Below, in pieces: positions 18,196 through 27,645 of a stretch of 64,000 nucleotides of DNA (its first letter is position 1; each line of letters begins with the position of its first letter). Location: NCBI GenBank assembly GCA_022447205.1, contig JAKVBQ010000001.1, positions 62,001 through 126,000 on the forward strand, in the 5' to 3' direction. This DNA is from Phycisphaerales bacterium (GTDB taxonomy: Bacteria; Planctomycetota; Phycisphaerae; Phycisphaerales; SM1A02). The notes beneath the pieces were generated by a model. That model worked only from the letters and a program-made list of their open reading frames with translations, did not search any database and was not told where the DNA came from. Position numbers and translations under genes: made by a program.

Positions 18196-19707
18196 TCAGC
18201 CTCCGAGTGGTTTCAGGGTCACCGGTACATCCTGGTACTCGCTGCCACGCCGGATCCGGATGAGGATCGTCTCGCCGACCCTGCGCCTTGCGATCACCAG
18301 CATCAATTCACGTGTCGAACGAACGGGGTCCGAGTCGATCCTGACGATCACGTCATCCTCCCGTATGCCCGCATCACTGGCGCCGCTGCCCGGATTCACC
18401 CGGGTGATCCGGCATCCGTCGACCTCGTCCGTGGCGGAGACCCCGATCGAGGCATCTCCCCAAGTGATCATGTCGTCGAATCCGCCCCGGCTCCGGACCC
18501 AGTTCCGCCAGGTCTCGTCGATCTCGTGCAGGGAGGAGCCGAAGGTCCGTTCCAGGGCGGTCACGCCCGTCCCATCCATGTCCCAGGTCTCGACCAGCGT
18601 CTGGTACCACCGTTCGAGGAGCCCTTTCATGGCGATGAATTCGAAGAACGACCGGGCCACCGGATAGTTTCGCTCCGCACCTCGCATGAAGTGCATCGGT
18701 TCCATCGTGAAGATCGCCCTCAGCGAAGGGCAGTCACCCTCGATCACGAGCCTTCGCGCGATGTTGTGCCGTTCGTTCGGTCGGAACTTGATCGTTCCGT
18801 TCCGGTCGTCGATCGCGTACTCCTCGTAGAGGCTGGCAAGGCCCTCCTGGATCCACATCGGGTGTCGTTGGCCGATCCGGTCCATGTGGCCCCAGTGCAG
18901 GACGTGTGCGAACTCGTGCCGCAGGGAGGCGCCGATGTCCGCGGTCACCAGCATCCGCCTTGAATGTTCGTACCACCCGGGTGTCTGGGAATCGACATTG
19001 AACGTTCCCTGGTCCTCGCGGTTCGGGATCAGGACGAACACCCAGTCGGACTGGGGTGCGCCGAAGAGGCTCTTCACCATCTGGTCCGCCTGGGACCTGA
19101 GCATCGAGGTCATCTCCCCGTGCGCCTCCTCGGTCAACGGGGTGCCGAAGTGGAGGCGGTGCCGAGCATCACTCTCGTAGGTGTAGCCTTCGGGATGAGC
19201 GGCCTCCCAGTCAGCGAACTCCTCCGAGCCTCGATTGGATCGAGGGATGAGCATGGTCGGGCGTTCGTCGATCGACCCGGCCCCGAGGCCCTGTTCGTCC
19301 CGCTCCTTCTGTTCCCTTGTCTCGATTTGATCCCTGGCTTCCAGGATCGCCTGGAAGACATCGTGGTCCCGGATGGTCGAGAGGTCTTCGTCCTGCTCCA
19401 TGTGGCTGAATTCGCGAAATCCGCTTCGGACCGCTTCCAGCAGGCGTTCGGCAGCGGATTCCCGCTCGCCGAGGATGGCGTGGCCACATGCCGCGTTGTA
19501 GAGCATGTTCGGATCGTTCGGCCAGTGTTCGAGATACTGGTCGATCAGTCTCAGCGCCCTGCGAGGATTGTCGCGATCAAACGCGCTGATGATCTGCTGC
19601 TCGAGCGCCGGCCTCGATGGCTTGGACTGGGCATGGACCTGGCTTGTGGAACCGAGGATCGTGGCGCAGCCGATCAGGATCGCGAGGATCGGTGACAGGC
19701 TCCTCAT
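18196..19707 (-). CDS. Secreted gluzincin-type metallopeptidase with TPR and PDZ domains
   Basis: 503 aa. The ATG at 19707 overlaps the purN stop (ATGA, 19704-19707) and gives a proper signal peptide (SPILAILIGCATILG, cleavage near VHA-QS). An N-terminal TPR-like part (about 30-120) counts subunits such as NPRRALRLIDQYLEHWPNDP. A central zinc site HEFAH is at residues 264-268 with the downstream Glu in WIQEGLASLYEE, the gluzincin arrangement. A C-terminal PDZ domain (about 415-500) contains AGIREDDVIVRIDSDPV. It probably acts outside the cytoplasm. The substrate is unknown; the linkage to purN is only by operon. Confidence 0.82.
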   Translation of the reverse strand: MRSLSPILAILIGCATILGSTSQVHAQSKPSRPALEQQIISAFDRDNPRRALRLIDQYLEHWPNDPNMLYNAACGHAILGERESAAERLLEAVRSGFREFSHMEQDEDLSTIRDHDVFQAILEARDQIETREQKERDEQGLGAGSIDERPTMLIPRSNRGSEEFADWEAAHPEGYTYESDARHRLHFGTPLTEEAHGEMTSMLRSQADQMVKSLFGAPQSDWVFVLIPNREDQGTFNVDSQTPGWYEHSRRMLVTADIGASLRHEFAHVLHWGHMDRIGQRHPMWIQEGLASLYEEYAIDDRNGTIKFRPNERHNIARRLVIEGDCPSLRAIFTMEPMHFMRGAERNYPVARSFFEFIAMKGLLERWYQTLVETWDMDGTGVTALERTFGSSLHEIDETWRNWVRSRGGFDDMITWGDASIGVSATDEVDGCRITRVNPGSGASDAGIREDDVIVRIDSDPVRSTRELMLVIARRRVGETILIRIRRGSEYQDVPVTLKPLGG

Positions 19708-20291
19708 GACGTCCTCATTCCCAGGAGTACCTGCTGAAGTGCTTCGGGAAAGGCATCGCATTCGAGCGCGAAGACACGGGCGGCAAGAGTCTCGTGGTCG
19801 TCATCCGGATGCACCACGCATCGTTTCTGAAGGATGGTCGGGCCGTGGTCGTATTCCTCGTCGACGAAGTGGACCGTGCATCCGCTCTCTCGCCGTCCAC
19901 TCTCGATCACCGCTCGGTGAACATGTGCGCCATACATGCCCTTGCCTCCGAAGTCCGGGAGAAGGGCTGGATGGATGTTGATCGTTCGACCGGCCCAACG
20001 CTCGCCGACCCTGAAATGCCGGAGGTATCCGCAGAGGCAGATCAGTTCGGCTCCGCTCTCGAGGAGCACCTCGTCGAGTCGATCATCCATCGTCTCGGCC
20101 GGATCCTTCGGGACGATGGTGACCTCGAGTCCGCGGTCCCGGCAACGTGCGACGCCCGCCAGTGACTCCCGATGCGCGACGACCCTCGAGATCCTGATCG
20201 GAAGATTGCCTGCGTCGATCTCGTCCGCGAGGTTGAGCACGGTTCGTCCGCCGCCAGAGATCAGTGCGGCGATGGGTGTGGGCGCGTTCAT
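19704..20291 (-). CDS. purN: Phosphoribosylglycinamide formyltransferase
   Basis: 195 aa. It transfers formyl from 10-formyl-THF to GAR in purine synthesis. The catalytic triad is N105 and H107 in RTINIHPALLPDFGG and D148 in EEYDHGPTI, matching the Asn-His-Asp set of PurN. The N-terminal loop is SGGGRTVLNL, where most homologues have SGxGSNLQ. The start overlaps the upstream thioesterase stop by 1 nt (20289-20293) and the end overlaps the metallopeptidase start by 4 nt. Confidence 0.94.
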   Translation of the reverse strand: MNAPTPIAALISGGGRTVLNLADEIDAGNLPIRISRVVAHRESLAGVARCRDRGLEVTIVPKDPAETMDDRLDEVLLESGAELICLCGYLRHFRVGERWAGRTINIHPALLPDFGGKGMYGAHVHRAVIESGRRESGCTVHFVDEEYDHGPTILQKRCVVHPDDDHETLAARVFALECDAFPEALQQVLLGMRTS

Positions 20292-20686
20292 CAGGCGCCA
20301 CCCTTCGCACCGTGTGCGGTGGGATTGCCTTCCGCGTCGACCGAGACCATCACCAGTTCGGCGGTGGTCACGTGCACCCGCTCCTCGGAGGTCCTGCGTT
20401 CCGCGATCACCTTGACATCCACCGTGACGCTCGTCCTGCCGATCCGGACCGTCCTCGTCATGAAGTCGACGATGTCGCCCACATGCACCGGCGCATGAAA
20501 TTCCACCCGGTCGATCGCCACGGTGACCCAGCGGTTGATACCGTGCCTTCGGGCCTCCACGTAGCCGGCCTGGTCGATGTGGCTGAGGATCACGCCACCA
20601 AAGATCGTCCCGGCGTGATTGGTGTCACGCGGCATCATCATGGTTCGCAGGGCTGTCGTGTAGTCTTCGGCCATTGAGGGCATCAT
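20291..20686 (-). CDS. Hotdog-fold acyl-CoA thioesterase (YciA-like)
   Basis: About 131 aa from the ATG at 20686; ATGs at 20683 and 20674 are equally possible because no clear ribosome site is seen. The motif [21 protein letters not shown] is the YciA/BACH-type active-site stretch, with the Asp in SHIDQAG. It is followed by [17 protein letters not shown], typical of acyl-CoA thioesterases. It hydrolyses acyl-CoA thioesters in the cytoplasm. It is first in a three-gene operon with purN and the metallopeptidase, and divergent from the glycosyltransferase gene. Confidence 0.87.
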   Translation of the reverse strand: MMPSMAEDYTTALRTMMMPRDTNHAGTIFGGVILSHIDQAGYVEARRHGINRWVTVAIDRVEFHAPVHVGDIVDFMTRTVRIGRTSVTVDVKVIAERRTSEERVHVTTAELVMVSVDAEGNPTAHGAKGGA

Positions 20687-20739
20687 CCGCGCCTGACGCG
20701 GGCGAGGCAAGCGTTCAAGAGTGTCAGGGACCGGATTCG

Positions 20740-22230
20740 ATGCCACCAACCGCCTCCATCATCATCCCGAACTACGAGAACGGGCGTGAGAGCTCGGTGG
20801 ATGGTGGCACGGACCTTCTCGGCGACCTCTTCGAATCCCTCCATCACACGCTCCGGTCGGATCCCACGGATGTGGAGATCCTGGTCGCTGACGACGGGTC
20901 CGGGGATGATTCGCTCGAGACCGCTCGGGCCTGGTCGAGGCGAACCTGGCGTGATGGCCGGCCCTTCTGTCGGCTCTTCGAGCATGAGCACACCGGCCGT
21001 CTTTCGGTGGTGCTCAACCGACTTATGGAACGGGCGACGGGCCGCCTCATCTGCCGGATGGACGGGGATGTGCTCCTGAGGAGTCCTGGATGGCTTGCCC
21101 GCGTGGTGGAGCGATTCGATTCGGAGGAACGACTCGGGGTCCTCGGCGGCAGGCAGCTCGACTGCACCGGAGCGCTTCATTCGGTTGGTGACCTTCTGCT
21201 GCATCCGCATGGCTACCAGCATGTCGGTGCTGGTGCGGCATCGGAGGTGTCCTGCCCTCCCTACGAACATGACCACGTGATGGGGTGCTTCCACCTCCTG
21301 CGTCGAACTGCATTCGACGAGGTCGGTGGCTACGACGAATCGATGCCCAGGGGTCAGACCGTCGATCTCGGGGTCCGTCTGCTTCAGTCGGGTTGGAAGG
21401 CGATGACCGATCCCGACATCGTCTACGAGCATCGCCTCGCCCTGCGTCGTGGTCGTTCCTCCTCCAGTGACGGGCAGGACTCCCTCGCCGTCAGTCGGCG
21501 GATCTTCTTCGAGAAGTGGGGGTTCGACCGCCTTGTTCCCGATCAAGACGCCATGAGGGACCGCCTGGGCGAGGTACTGGTCCCGACGACAGAGGGACGG
21601 TTTCCGGATCCTGCGGGCATTGGTGCGCCGGAGGACGAGATCGAGAACCGCGTCGCACTCGTTCGAGGAGCGGTTCGTCCGAACCAACCGGTTCGTGTCG
21701 CGATGATCGGTGCCGGCGACGGTTCGGTCCCTGCGCGCCTTGTCGGACATGGGATCAAGGTGACCGGACTGGACGACCGTCCCGAGGCGATCGAAGCCGC
21801 ACGCGCCGTCGTCGACGGTGACGCGCTTCCGGTGCCACACCTCGTCGACGACCTGGCCCGACTGCCGATCGAAGAGGGGTTGATCGACATCCTGCTCGTC
21901 GATCGGGTGCTGGAGCGTCACCGCAATCCGATCGCGCTCCTGAAGGAGGCTCGACGGATCATGGCACCAGGGGGGCTCCTTCTCCTCCTCGCTCGATGGC
22001 GAACCCCCGAGGAACAGCTCGTTGCGCCACGGTCGGCCTCGACGTTCACCCCGACCTCGCTTCGCATGTTCCTCGCCGGATCAGGCAGCTTCCGTTCCGT
22101 CCCCTTCGCCACGAAGCCGTTCCCTCATCCCCAGCGCGATGTCCTCCTGTACGCCTTGCATCCACTCGCGGAGATTGATCTGGGCAGGGAGGCCTTCGAC
22201 GGAATCGGGGATCCGACCCTCGTCGACTGA
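20740..22230 (+). CDS. Glycosyltransferase family 2 fused to a SAM methyltransferase
   Basis: 496 aa from the ATG at 20740; an in-frame ATG at 20674 would overlap the divergent gene's start. The N-terminal GT-A domain (about 1-260) starts [14 protein letters not shown], with [12 protein letters not shown] for nucleotide-sugar binding, CRMDGD as the metal-binding DxD-like site, and [19 protein letters not shown] for the acceptor side. The C-terminal part (about 325-460) is a Rossmann methyltransferase with [29 protein letters not shown] and [17 protein letters not shown]. It probably adds and modifies a sugar on a surface glycan. It ends 7 nt before the end of uvrA, convergently. Confidence 0.82.
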   Translation: MPPTASIIIPNYENGRESSVDGGTDLLGDLFESLHHTLRSDPTDVEILVADDGSGDDSLETARAWSRRTWRDGRPFCRLFEHEHTGRLSVVLNRLMERATGRLICRMDGDVLLRSPGWLARVVERFDSEERLGVLGGRQLDCTGALHSVGDLLLHPHGYQHVGAGAASEVSCPPYEHDHVMGCFHLLRRTAFDEVGGYDESMPRGQTVDLGVRLLQSGWKAMTDPDIVYEHRLALRRGRSSSSDGQDSLAVSRRIFFEKWGFDRLVPDQDAMRDRLGEVLVPTTEGRFPDPAGIGAPEDEIENRVALVRGAVRPNQPVRVAMIGAGDGSVPARLVGHGIKVTGLDDRPEAIEAARAVVDGDALPVPHLVDDLARLPIEEGLIDILLVDRVLERHRNPIALLKEARRIMAPGGLLLLLARWRTPEEQLVAPRSASTFTPTSLRMFLAGSGSFRSVPFATKPFPHPQRDVLLYALHPLAEIDLGREAFDGIGDPTLVD

Positions 22231-22237
22231 CTCGACT

Positions 22238-25138
22238 TCAGGCGGTCGCCTCCACCGGCTCCTCCTCGAGAAGTGGGGCGAGGAACCTGCCGGTATGGCT
22301 GCCCTCGACCTCCACGACATCCTCCGGCGTGCCTTCGGCGACGATGGTCCCGCCTCCGTCGCCTCCCTCGGGGCCGAGGTCGATGATCCAGTCCGCGCAC
22401 TTCACGACGTCGAGGTTGTGCTCGATCACCACCAGGGTGTTGTCGTTGTCGGCAAGCCTCTGCATGACGTCGAGGAGTCGCCTGATGTCCGCGAAGTGCA
22501 GGCCGGTGGTCGGCTCGTCGAGGATGTAGAGGGTGTGTCCGTGGCTCGCGGTTCCCAGTTCGGAGGCGAGCTTCACCCGCTGTGCCTCGCCACCCGACAG
22601 GGTGGTCGATGGTTGGCCGAGCTGGAGGTAGCCGAGTCCGACGTCACGCAGGCATTCCAGCATCCTGTGGCTCCTGCGATGCGCTTCGAAGAACTCGACC
22701 GCGTCATCCACGGTCATCTCGAGGACGTCCGCGATCGTCATGCCGCGGTACTTCACCTCCAGGGTCTCCCGGTTGTAGCGAAGTCCCTTGCAGGCATCGC
22801 AGGTGACGAAGACATCCGGCAGGAAGTGCATCTCGATCCTTCTGACACCCTGCCCCTGGCAGGACTCGCAGCGACCGCCCTTGACGTTGAAACTGAACCG
22901 GCCCGGCTGATAGCCGCGGATCTTTGATTCCGTGGCCTGTGCGAAGAGCTTGCGGATGTCATCGAAGATTCCGGTGTAGGTCGCCGGATTGGATCTTGGT
23001 GTCCTGCCGATCGGCGACTGATCCACCTGCACGACCCGGTCGATCGACTTCAGGCCGGAGATCGACTTGTGCCTGCCGGGGACCACTCTCGTTCCGGTGA
23101 TCGTCCGCTGCGCACCACGAAGCAGGATCTCGTTGACCAGCGTCGACTTGCCCGAGCCGGACACCCCCGTGACGCAGAGGATTCCCCCGAGGGGGAAGGT
23201 GACGTCCACCTCCTTGAGGTTGTGTTCCGCTGCGCCCTTGACCACCACCGCATCCGACGCGTCGAGGACGCGTCGTTCGTCGGGGACCTCGATCCGTTCA
23301 CGTCCGGAGAGGAAGGCTCCGGTCAGGGACTTCGGATCGTTGCGGACCTCTTCGATCGTGCCCTGGGAGACCACGGTCCCTCCGTGACGGCCCGGCCCCG
23401 GACCGATGTCGAGGATCTGGTCCGCCGCCTGCATCATCGCCTCGTCATGTTCGACGACGATCACCGAGTTGCCGATGTCGGAGAGGTGCCGCAGCGTCCC
23501 GATCAATCGGTCGTTGTCACGAGCATGCAGGCCGATCGTCGGTTCGTCGAGCACGTAGCAGACGCCCACCAGCCCGCTGCCGACCTGGGTCGCCAGTCTG
23601 ATCCTCTGCGCTTCGCCACCGGAGAGGGTGGAGCTCGAACGATTGAGCGTCAGGTAGCCGAGTCCGACCGATTCCAGGAAGCCGAGACGTGATCGAATCT
23701 CGCGAAGCACCGGTTCCGCGATGCTCGCGTTCTCCTTGCCGAGTCGGATCGAATCCAGGAACCGGATGGCATCGCCGATCGTCATCGACGCCAGTTCCGC
23801 GATGTTCGACTCCTGATCCCCGCTCCGGACCAGGACCCCGAGGGAGGCATCCCTCAGCCTCGCTCCCTTGCAGGAGGGGCAGTCGGTCTCGGTCGTGTAG
23901 CCACTGAGGCGTTCACGGACCTTCTCGCTCTCCGTCTCCTCGATCCGCCGCCTCAGGTTGGGCATCACACCCACGAAGCTGAAGCCGAGCTTCTTCTTGT
24001 CCGCATCGGTCGTTCCCTGGAGGAGCATCCGACGGGCGGCCCTCGGCACCTTCGAGTACGGCGTGGTCCTGTCGACTCCCACGTTGTCGAGGAACTTCCT
24101 GAGTTGTCGTCCGTACCAGATGTTCATCCGCTTGCCGTTGCGACGCCACGGATCGATCGCCTCCGCGACCGGCTTGTTTCGGTCGGGAACCACGAGTTCC
24201 TCGTCGAACTCGAGGATCCTTCCGAGCCCGGAGCAGTTGCGACAGGCACCATGGGGGGAGTTGAACGAGAAGAGCCGAGGCTCCAGCGCATCCAGGCTGT
24301 ATTCGGGGTGGTCGGGGCAGGCGAAGCGCTCGCTGAATCGATGTTCGGACCAGGTGCCGTCGCTCTCCTCGACGAGCAGGAGCATCGAACCCTCTCCGGC
24401 CGCAAGCGACGTCTCGATGCTCTCGACGATCCTCTGTCGTTCGCCGTCTCCGACCTTGATCCGGTCGACCACCGCCTCGATGTCGTGCATCTCGTAGCGG
24501 GCGAGCCCGAGTGGATTCTCACCGCCCTCCTTGAGTGCCTCGCGAAGGTCCACGACCTCGCCGTTCACGCGGGCACGGACGAAGCCCTGGCCCTGGATCG
24601 ATTCGAGCACGTCCTTGTGGTGACCCTTCCGCGACCTGATGAAAGGAGCGCAGAGCATCGCACGTCGTCCGTCGAACCCATCGAGCACCGCCTCCACGAT
24701 CTGCGTCGCGCTGGTCGCGGTGATGGTCCTCCCGCATCGCTTCCTGCCGTCATGGTGCCAGCAGGTCGGTGTTCCGCACCGTGCGTAGAGGAGTCTCAGG
24801 TAGTCCCATATCTCGGTGGTGGTCGCGACCGTCGAACGTGGCGTGTGGCCGCCGGATCTCTGTTCGATCGCGATCGTCGGGGGGAGGCCCTCGATCGACT
24901 CGATGTCCGGCTTGCTCATCTGGTCCAGGAACTGCCGCGCGTAGGCGCTCAGGGACTCCATGTACTTCCGTTGGCCTTCGGCGAAGATCGTGTCGAAGGC
25001 GAGGGAACTCTTTCCGGAGCCCGAGACACCGGTGATTACCAGAAGCTGGTCCCGCGGCAGGTCCAGATCGATCGCCTTGAGGTTGTGCTCGGAGGCGCCT
25101 CGTATCGAGATCCTTCTGGTTGGTGCGGGCGATGTCAT
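22238..25138 (-). CDS. uvrA: Excinuclease ABC subunit A
   Basis: 966 aa. It is the damage-recognising ATPase of nucleotide excision repair. Walker A motifs appear twice (GVSGSGKSSLAFDTI and [15 protein letters not shown]), ABC signatures twice (LSGGEAQRIRLATQ and LSGGEAQRVKLAS), and Walker B in VCYVLDEPTIGLHA and LYILDEPTTGLHF. The C-terminal zinc finger is intact: CESCQGQG then CDACKGLRYN. It is split from uvrB by a short region carrying a possible small gene. I could not find a recognisable LexA box upstream. Confidence 0.98.
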   Translation of the reverse strand: MTSPAPTRRISIRGASEHNLKAIDLDLPRDQLLVITGVSGSGKSSLAFDTIFAEGQRKYMESLSAYARQFLDQMSKPDIESIEGLPPTIAIEQRSGGHTPRSTVATTTEIWDYLRLLYARCGTPTCWHHDGRKRCGRTITATSATQIVEAVLDGFDGRRAMLCAPFIRSRKGHHKDVLESIQGQGFVRARVNGEVVDLREALKEGGENPLGLARYEMHDIEAVVDRIKVGDGERQRIVESIETSLAAGEGSMLLLVEESDGTWSEHRFSERFACPDHPEYSLDALEPRLFSFNSPHGACRNCSGLGRILEFDEELVVPDRNKPVAEAIDPWRRNGKRMNIWYGRQLRKFLDNVGVDRTTPYSKVPRAARRMLLQGTTDADKKKLGFSFVGVMPNLRRRIEETESEKVRERLSGYTTETDCPSCKGARLRDASLGVLVRSGDQESNIAELASMTIGDAIRFLDSIRLGKENASIAEPVLREIRSRLGFLESVGLGYLTLNRSSSTLSGGEAQRIRLATQVGSGLVGVCYVLDEPTIGLHARDNDRLIGTLRHLSDIGNSVIVVEHDEAMMQAADQILDIGPGPGRHGGTVVSQGTIEEVRNDPKSLTGAFLSGRERIEVPDERRVLDASDAVVVKGAAEHNLKEVDVTFPLGGILCVTGVSGSGKSTLVNEILLRGAQRTITGTRVVPGRHKSISGLKSIDRVVQVDQSPIGRTPRSNPATYTGIFDDIRKLFAQATESKIRGYQPGRFSFNVKGGRCESCQGQGVRRIEMHFLPDVFVTCDACKGLRYNRETLEVKYRGMTIADVLEMTVDDAVEFFEAHRRSHRMLECLRDVGLGYLQLGQPSTTLSGGEAQRVKLASELGTASHGHTLYILDEPTTGLHFADIRRLLDVMQRLADNDNTLVVIEHNLDVVKCADWIIDLGPEGGDGGGTIVAEGTPEDVVEVEGSHTGRFLAPLLEEEPVEATA

Positions 25139-25382
25139 CTTGTGTCAGGTCCGGGTGGGGAGTCCAGATTCTACGGATGAATCGCCTCTTGAAGCGGGAA
25201 ATGACCGTGATCCACCGCGGTTCGACAGCGGGGACGCTTCGAGATGCCCAAAAAGGTTGGCTCTATCTGGAGGAAAAGCGATACACCCGGGGGCAAAAAG
25301 TCGAATACTGGATTACGAGGTCCTTCACCCTTGTTCTTCGGCACGTGAGATGCCGTCAACCCGGGGTGGCACTGGAGCGATC

Positions 25383-25541
25383 ATGTCGGCATCACCTGCC
25401 ACACTCACCAAACGACAGTCATTCGCCGTCAAGGCGGGACGTCGTGGTGCAGCGAGCCGTGGTGCCCGGGGATCGGCCATGTCTCGCATCGAGGCAAAAG
25501 CCGGTCGCCTGCGCCTGCGCGGCCCTCGTCGTCGAGCCTGA
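25383..25541 (+). CDS. Possible small basic protein, 52 aa, between uvrA and uvrB
   Basis: Starts ATG at 25383 with GGAG about 7 nt upstream. The product is rich in Arg, Lys, Ala and Gly (for example KRQSFAVKAGRRGAASRGAR and a C-terminus of LRLRGPRRRA). Roughly a third of residues are Arg or Lys, so it could bind nucleic acid. It runs opposite to uvrB, ending 13 nt from it, and is divergent from uvrA. No homologue recognised. High-GC sequence can give basic frames by chance, so it may be spurious; the rest of the 25139-25382 gap shows no other structure. Confidence 0.4.
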   Translation: MSASPATLTKRQSFAVKAGRRGAASRGARGSAMSRIEAKAGRLRLRGPRRRA

Positions 25542-25554
25542 GCGCCTCGATTCA

Positions 25555-27645
25555 TCATCTTCTCGTCTTCTTCGGTCCGGTCCGTCCCGCACGTGACCCG
25601 GGTTCTCCTGCCCTGGTCCTGCCCTGACCCTTGCCGGCGCGAGGACCATCGGGATCCTTCAGTTCCTCGACCCGGTCCCGCAGTTCGGCGGCGCGTTCGA
25701 ACTGAAGTTCCTCCGCCGCCCTGAGCATCTCCTCCTCGAGCTCGCGAACAAGCTCGCCGACATCGTGTTCCTCCTCGTTCACCCGGCCGACCGCTTCTCG
25801 TGCGGTGCGGTATCCCGCAAGTTCCTGTTCGAACCCGCGGCGGATCGCCTTCTCGATCGTGGTGGGGGTGATGTCGTGTTCCTCGTTGTATGCCAGCTGC
25901 AGTGATCGTCGCCGGGTGACCTCGTCGATGGCGGCCTGCATCTCCGGCGTGACGGTGTCCGCATAGAGGATCGCCGTCGAATTCGCGTTGCGAGCCGCCC
26001 GACCCATGGTCTGGATGAGACTGGACGTCGAACGGAGGAAGCCCTGCTTGTCCGCGTCCAGGATGCAGACCAGTGAGACCTCCGGCAGGTCGAGCCCTTC
26101 CCTCAGCAGGTTCACTCCGACGAGGACGTCGAACTCGCCGCTTCTCAGGTCGGCGATGATCTCCAGTCGGTCCAGGGTGTCGATCTCGCTGTGGAGGTAG
26201 CGGACCCTGATTCCTTCCTGCTTCAGGTAGTCGGCGAGATCCTCGCAGAGACGCTTTGTGAGTGCGGTCACGAGGGTGCGTTCCCCGCGCTGGGAGCAGG
26301 CCCTGCATTCCTCGAGGAGGTCGGGGACCTGGCCTCGGGCGCTCCGCACCTCGACGGGCGGGTCGATCAGTCCGGTCGGTCGGATGACCTGCTCGACGAC
26401 GACGCCTTCGGTCTTCTCCAGTTCGTATTTGCCCGGCGTCGCCGACACGTACACCACCTGCGGGGCGAGTTCCTCGAACTCGTCGAGTTTGAGCGGTCGG
26501 TTGTCCAGTGCACTGGGCAGTCGGAAGCCATGCTCGACCAGGGTCTGCTTCCGCGCGCGATCACCGTGGAACATGCCTCGGATCTGCGGCACCGTGACGT
26601 GTGACTCGTCGATCAGCACGAGCCAGTCGTCCTCGCTGCGATCGGGGATCGACCTGAAGTAGTCGAGCAGGCAGAATGCCCTGGTGCCCCGGGCACGTCC
26701 GTCGAAGAACCGTGCATAGTTCTCGATGCCGCTGCAGTAGCCGACCTCCTGGATCATCTCGAGGTCGTACCTGGTCCGTCCCTGCAGTCGTTGCGCCTCG
26801 AGAAGCCGGCCTTCCGACCTGAGCTTGATGACGGTCTCGTCGAGTTCCTCCCGGATCTCCCTGACCGCCTCCTGCTTCTGGTCCTCGGGCATCACGTAGT
26901 GGACGGCGGGGAAGATGTAGACCCTCTGTTCCTCGGCAAGCAGTTCACCGGTCAGCGGGTCGAAGAGCTGGAGCGAGTCGATCTCATCCCCCCAGAGGTC
27001 GATCCTGATGCCGAACGTCTCGTAGGCCGGGTAGACCTCGATGCAATCGCCCCTGACCCTGAAGGATCCGCGTTCGGGATCGATGTCCCGCCTCACGTAC
27101 TGCATGTCGGCAAGGCCCAGGAGGAACGGTCGTCGCTCGAGCTGCATGCCCTTCTCGAGCGCGATGACCCGTCGAGCGTACTCCGACGGTGAGCCGAGTC
27201 CGTAGAGGCAGGAGACGCTGGCCACCACGATCACGTCGTCCCGGCTGAGCAGCTGGCTGGTCGCCGCCAGACGCAATCGATCCAGTTCATCGTTGCGTGC
27301 GGCATCCTTCTCGATGTAGATGTCCCGCTGGGGGATGTACGCTTCCGGCTGGTAGTAGTCGTAGTACGACACGAAGTACGACACCGCGTTCTCGGGAAAG
27401 AGCTCCCGCATCTCCTCGAAGAGTTGAGCCGCAAGGGTCTTGTTGTGGCTGACGATCAGGGTCGGCTTGCCGGTGTCCCGGATGAGGTTCGCCATGGTGA
27501 ACGTCTTCCCGGTACCCGTCGCACCAAGAAGGGTCTGGTATGGACGGCCGGAGCGCACGCCTTCCACGAGCTCCCGGATCGCCTTCGGCTGGTCACCGGT
27601 CGGTTCGAAGGCGGAATGAAGCTGGAAGCCACCCTGGTGCATCAT
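25555..27645 (-). CDS. uvrB: Excinuclease ABC subunit B
   Basis: 696 aa. Helicase-like component of nucleotide excision repair. Walker A is GATGTGKTFTMANLI, then the beta-hairpin region FVSYYDYYQPEAYIPQRD that inserts in DNA, DESHVTVPQIRGM, helicase motif TMGRAARN, and a C-terminal UVR domain ELEEEMLRAAEELQFERAAEL that contacts UvrA and UvrC. A basic tail follows. The ATG at 27645 overlaps the upstream permease stop by 1 nt (TGATG), so I prefer it to the TTG one codon upstream. Confidence 0.98.
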   Translation of the reverse strand: MMHQGGFQLHSAFEPTGDQPKAIRELVEGVRSGRPYQTLLGATGTGKTFTMANLIRDTGKPTLIVSHNKTLAAQLFEEMRELFPENAVSYFVSYYDYYQPEAYIPQRDIYIEKDAARNDELDRLRLAATSQLLSRDDVIVVASVSCLYGLGSPSEYARRVIALEKGMQLERRPFLLGLADMQYVRRDIDPERGSFRVRGDCIEVYPAYETFGIRIDLWGDEIDSLQLFDPLTGELLAEEQRVYIFPAVHYVMPEDQKQEAVREIREELDETVIKLRSEGRLLEAQRLQGRTRYDLEMIQEVGYCSGIENYARFFDGRARGTRAFCLLDYFRSIPDRSEDDWLVLIDESHVTVPQIRGMFHGDRARKQTLVEHGFRLPSALDNRPLKLDEFEELAPQVVYVSATPGKYELEKTEGVVVEQVIRPTGLIDPPVEVRSARGQVPDLLEECRACSQRGERTLVTALTKRLCEDLADYLKQEGIRVRYLHSEIDTLDRLEIIADLRSGEFDVLVGVNLLREGLDLPEVSLVCILDADKQGFLRSTSSLIQTMGRAARNANSTAILYADTVTPEMQAAIDEVTRRRSLQLAYNEEHDITPTTIEKAIRRGFEQELAGYRTAREAVGRVNEEEHDVGELVRELEEEMLRAAEELQFERAAELRDRVEELKDPDGPRAGKGQGRTRAGEPGSRAGRTGPKKTRR

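Noticed and set aside
25139-25382. A LexA (SOS) box upstream of uvrA
   Set aside because: I looked for CTGT-type and GAAC-type operators upstream of uvrA and saw no acceptable match; the SOS site of this phylum may differ, so this is absence of evidence only.
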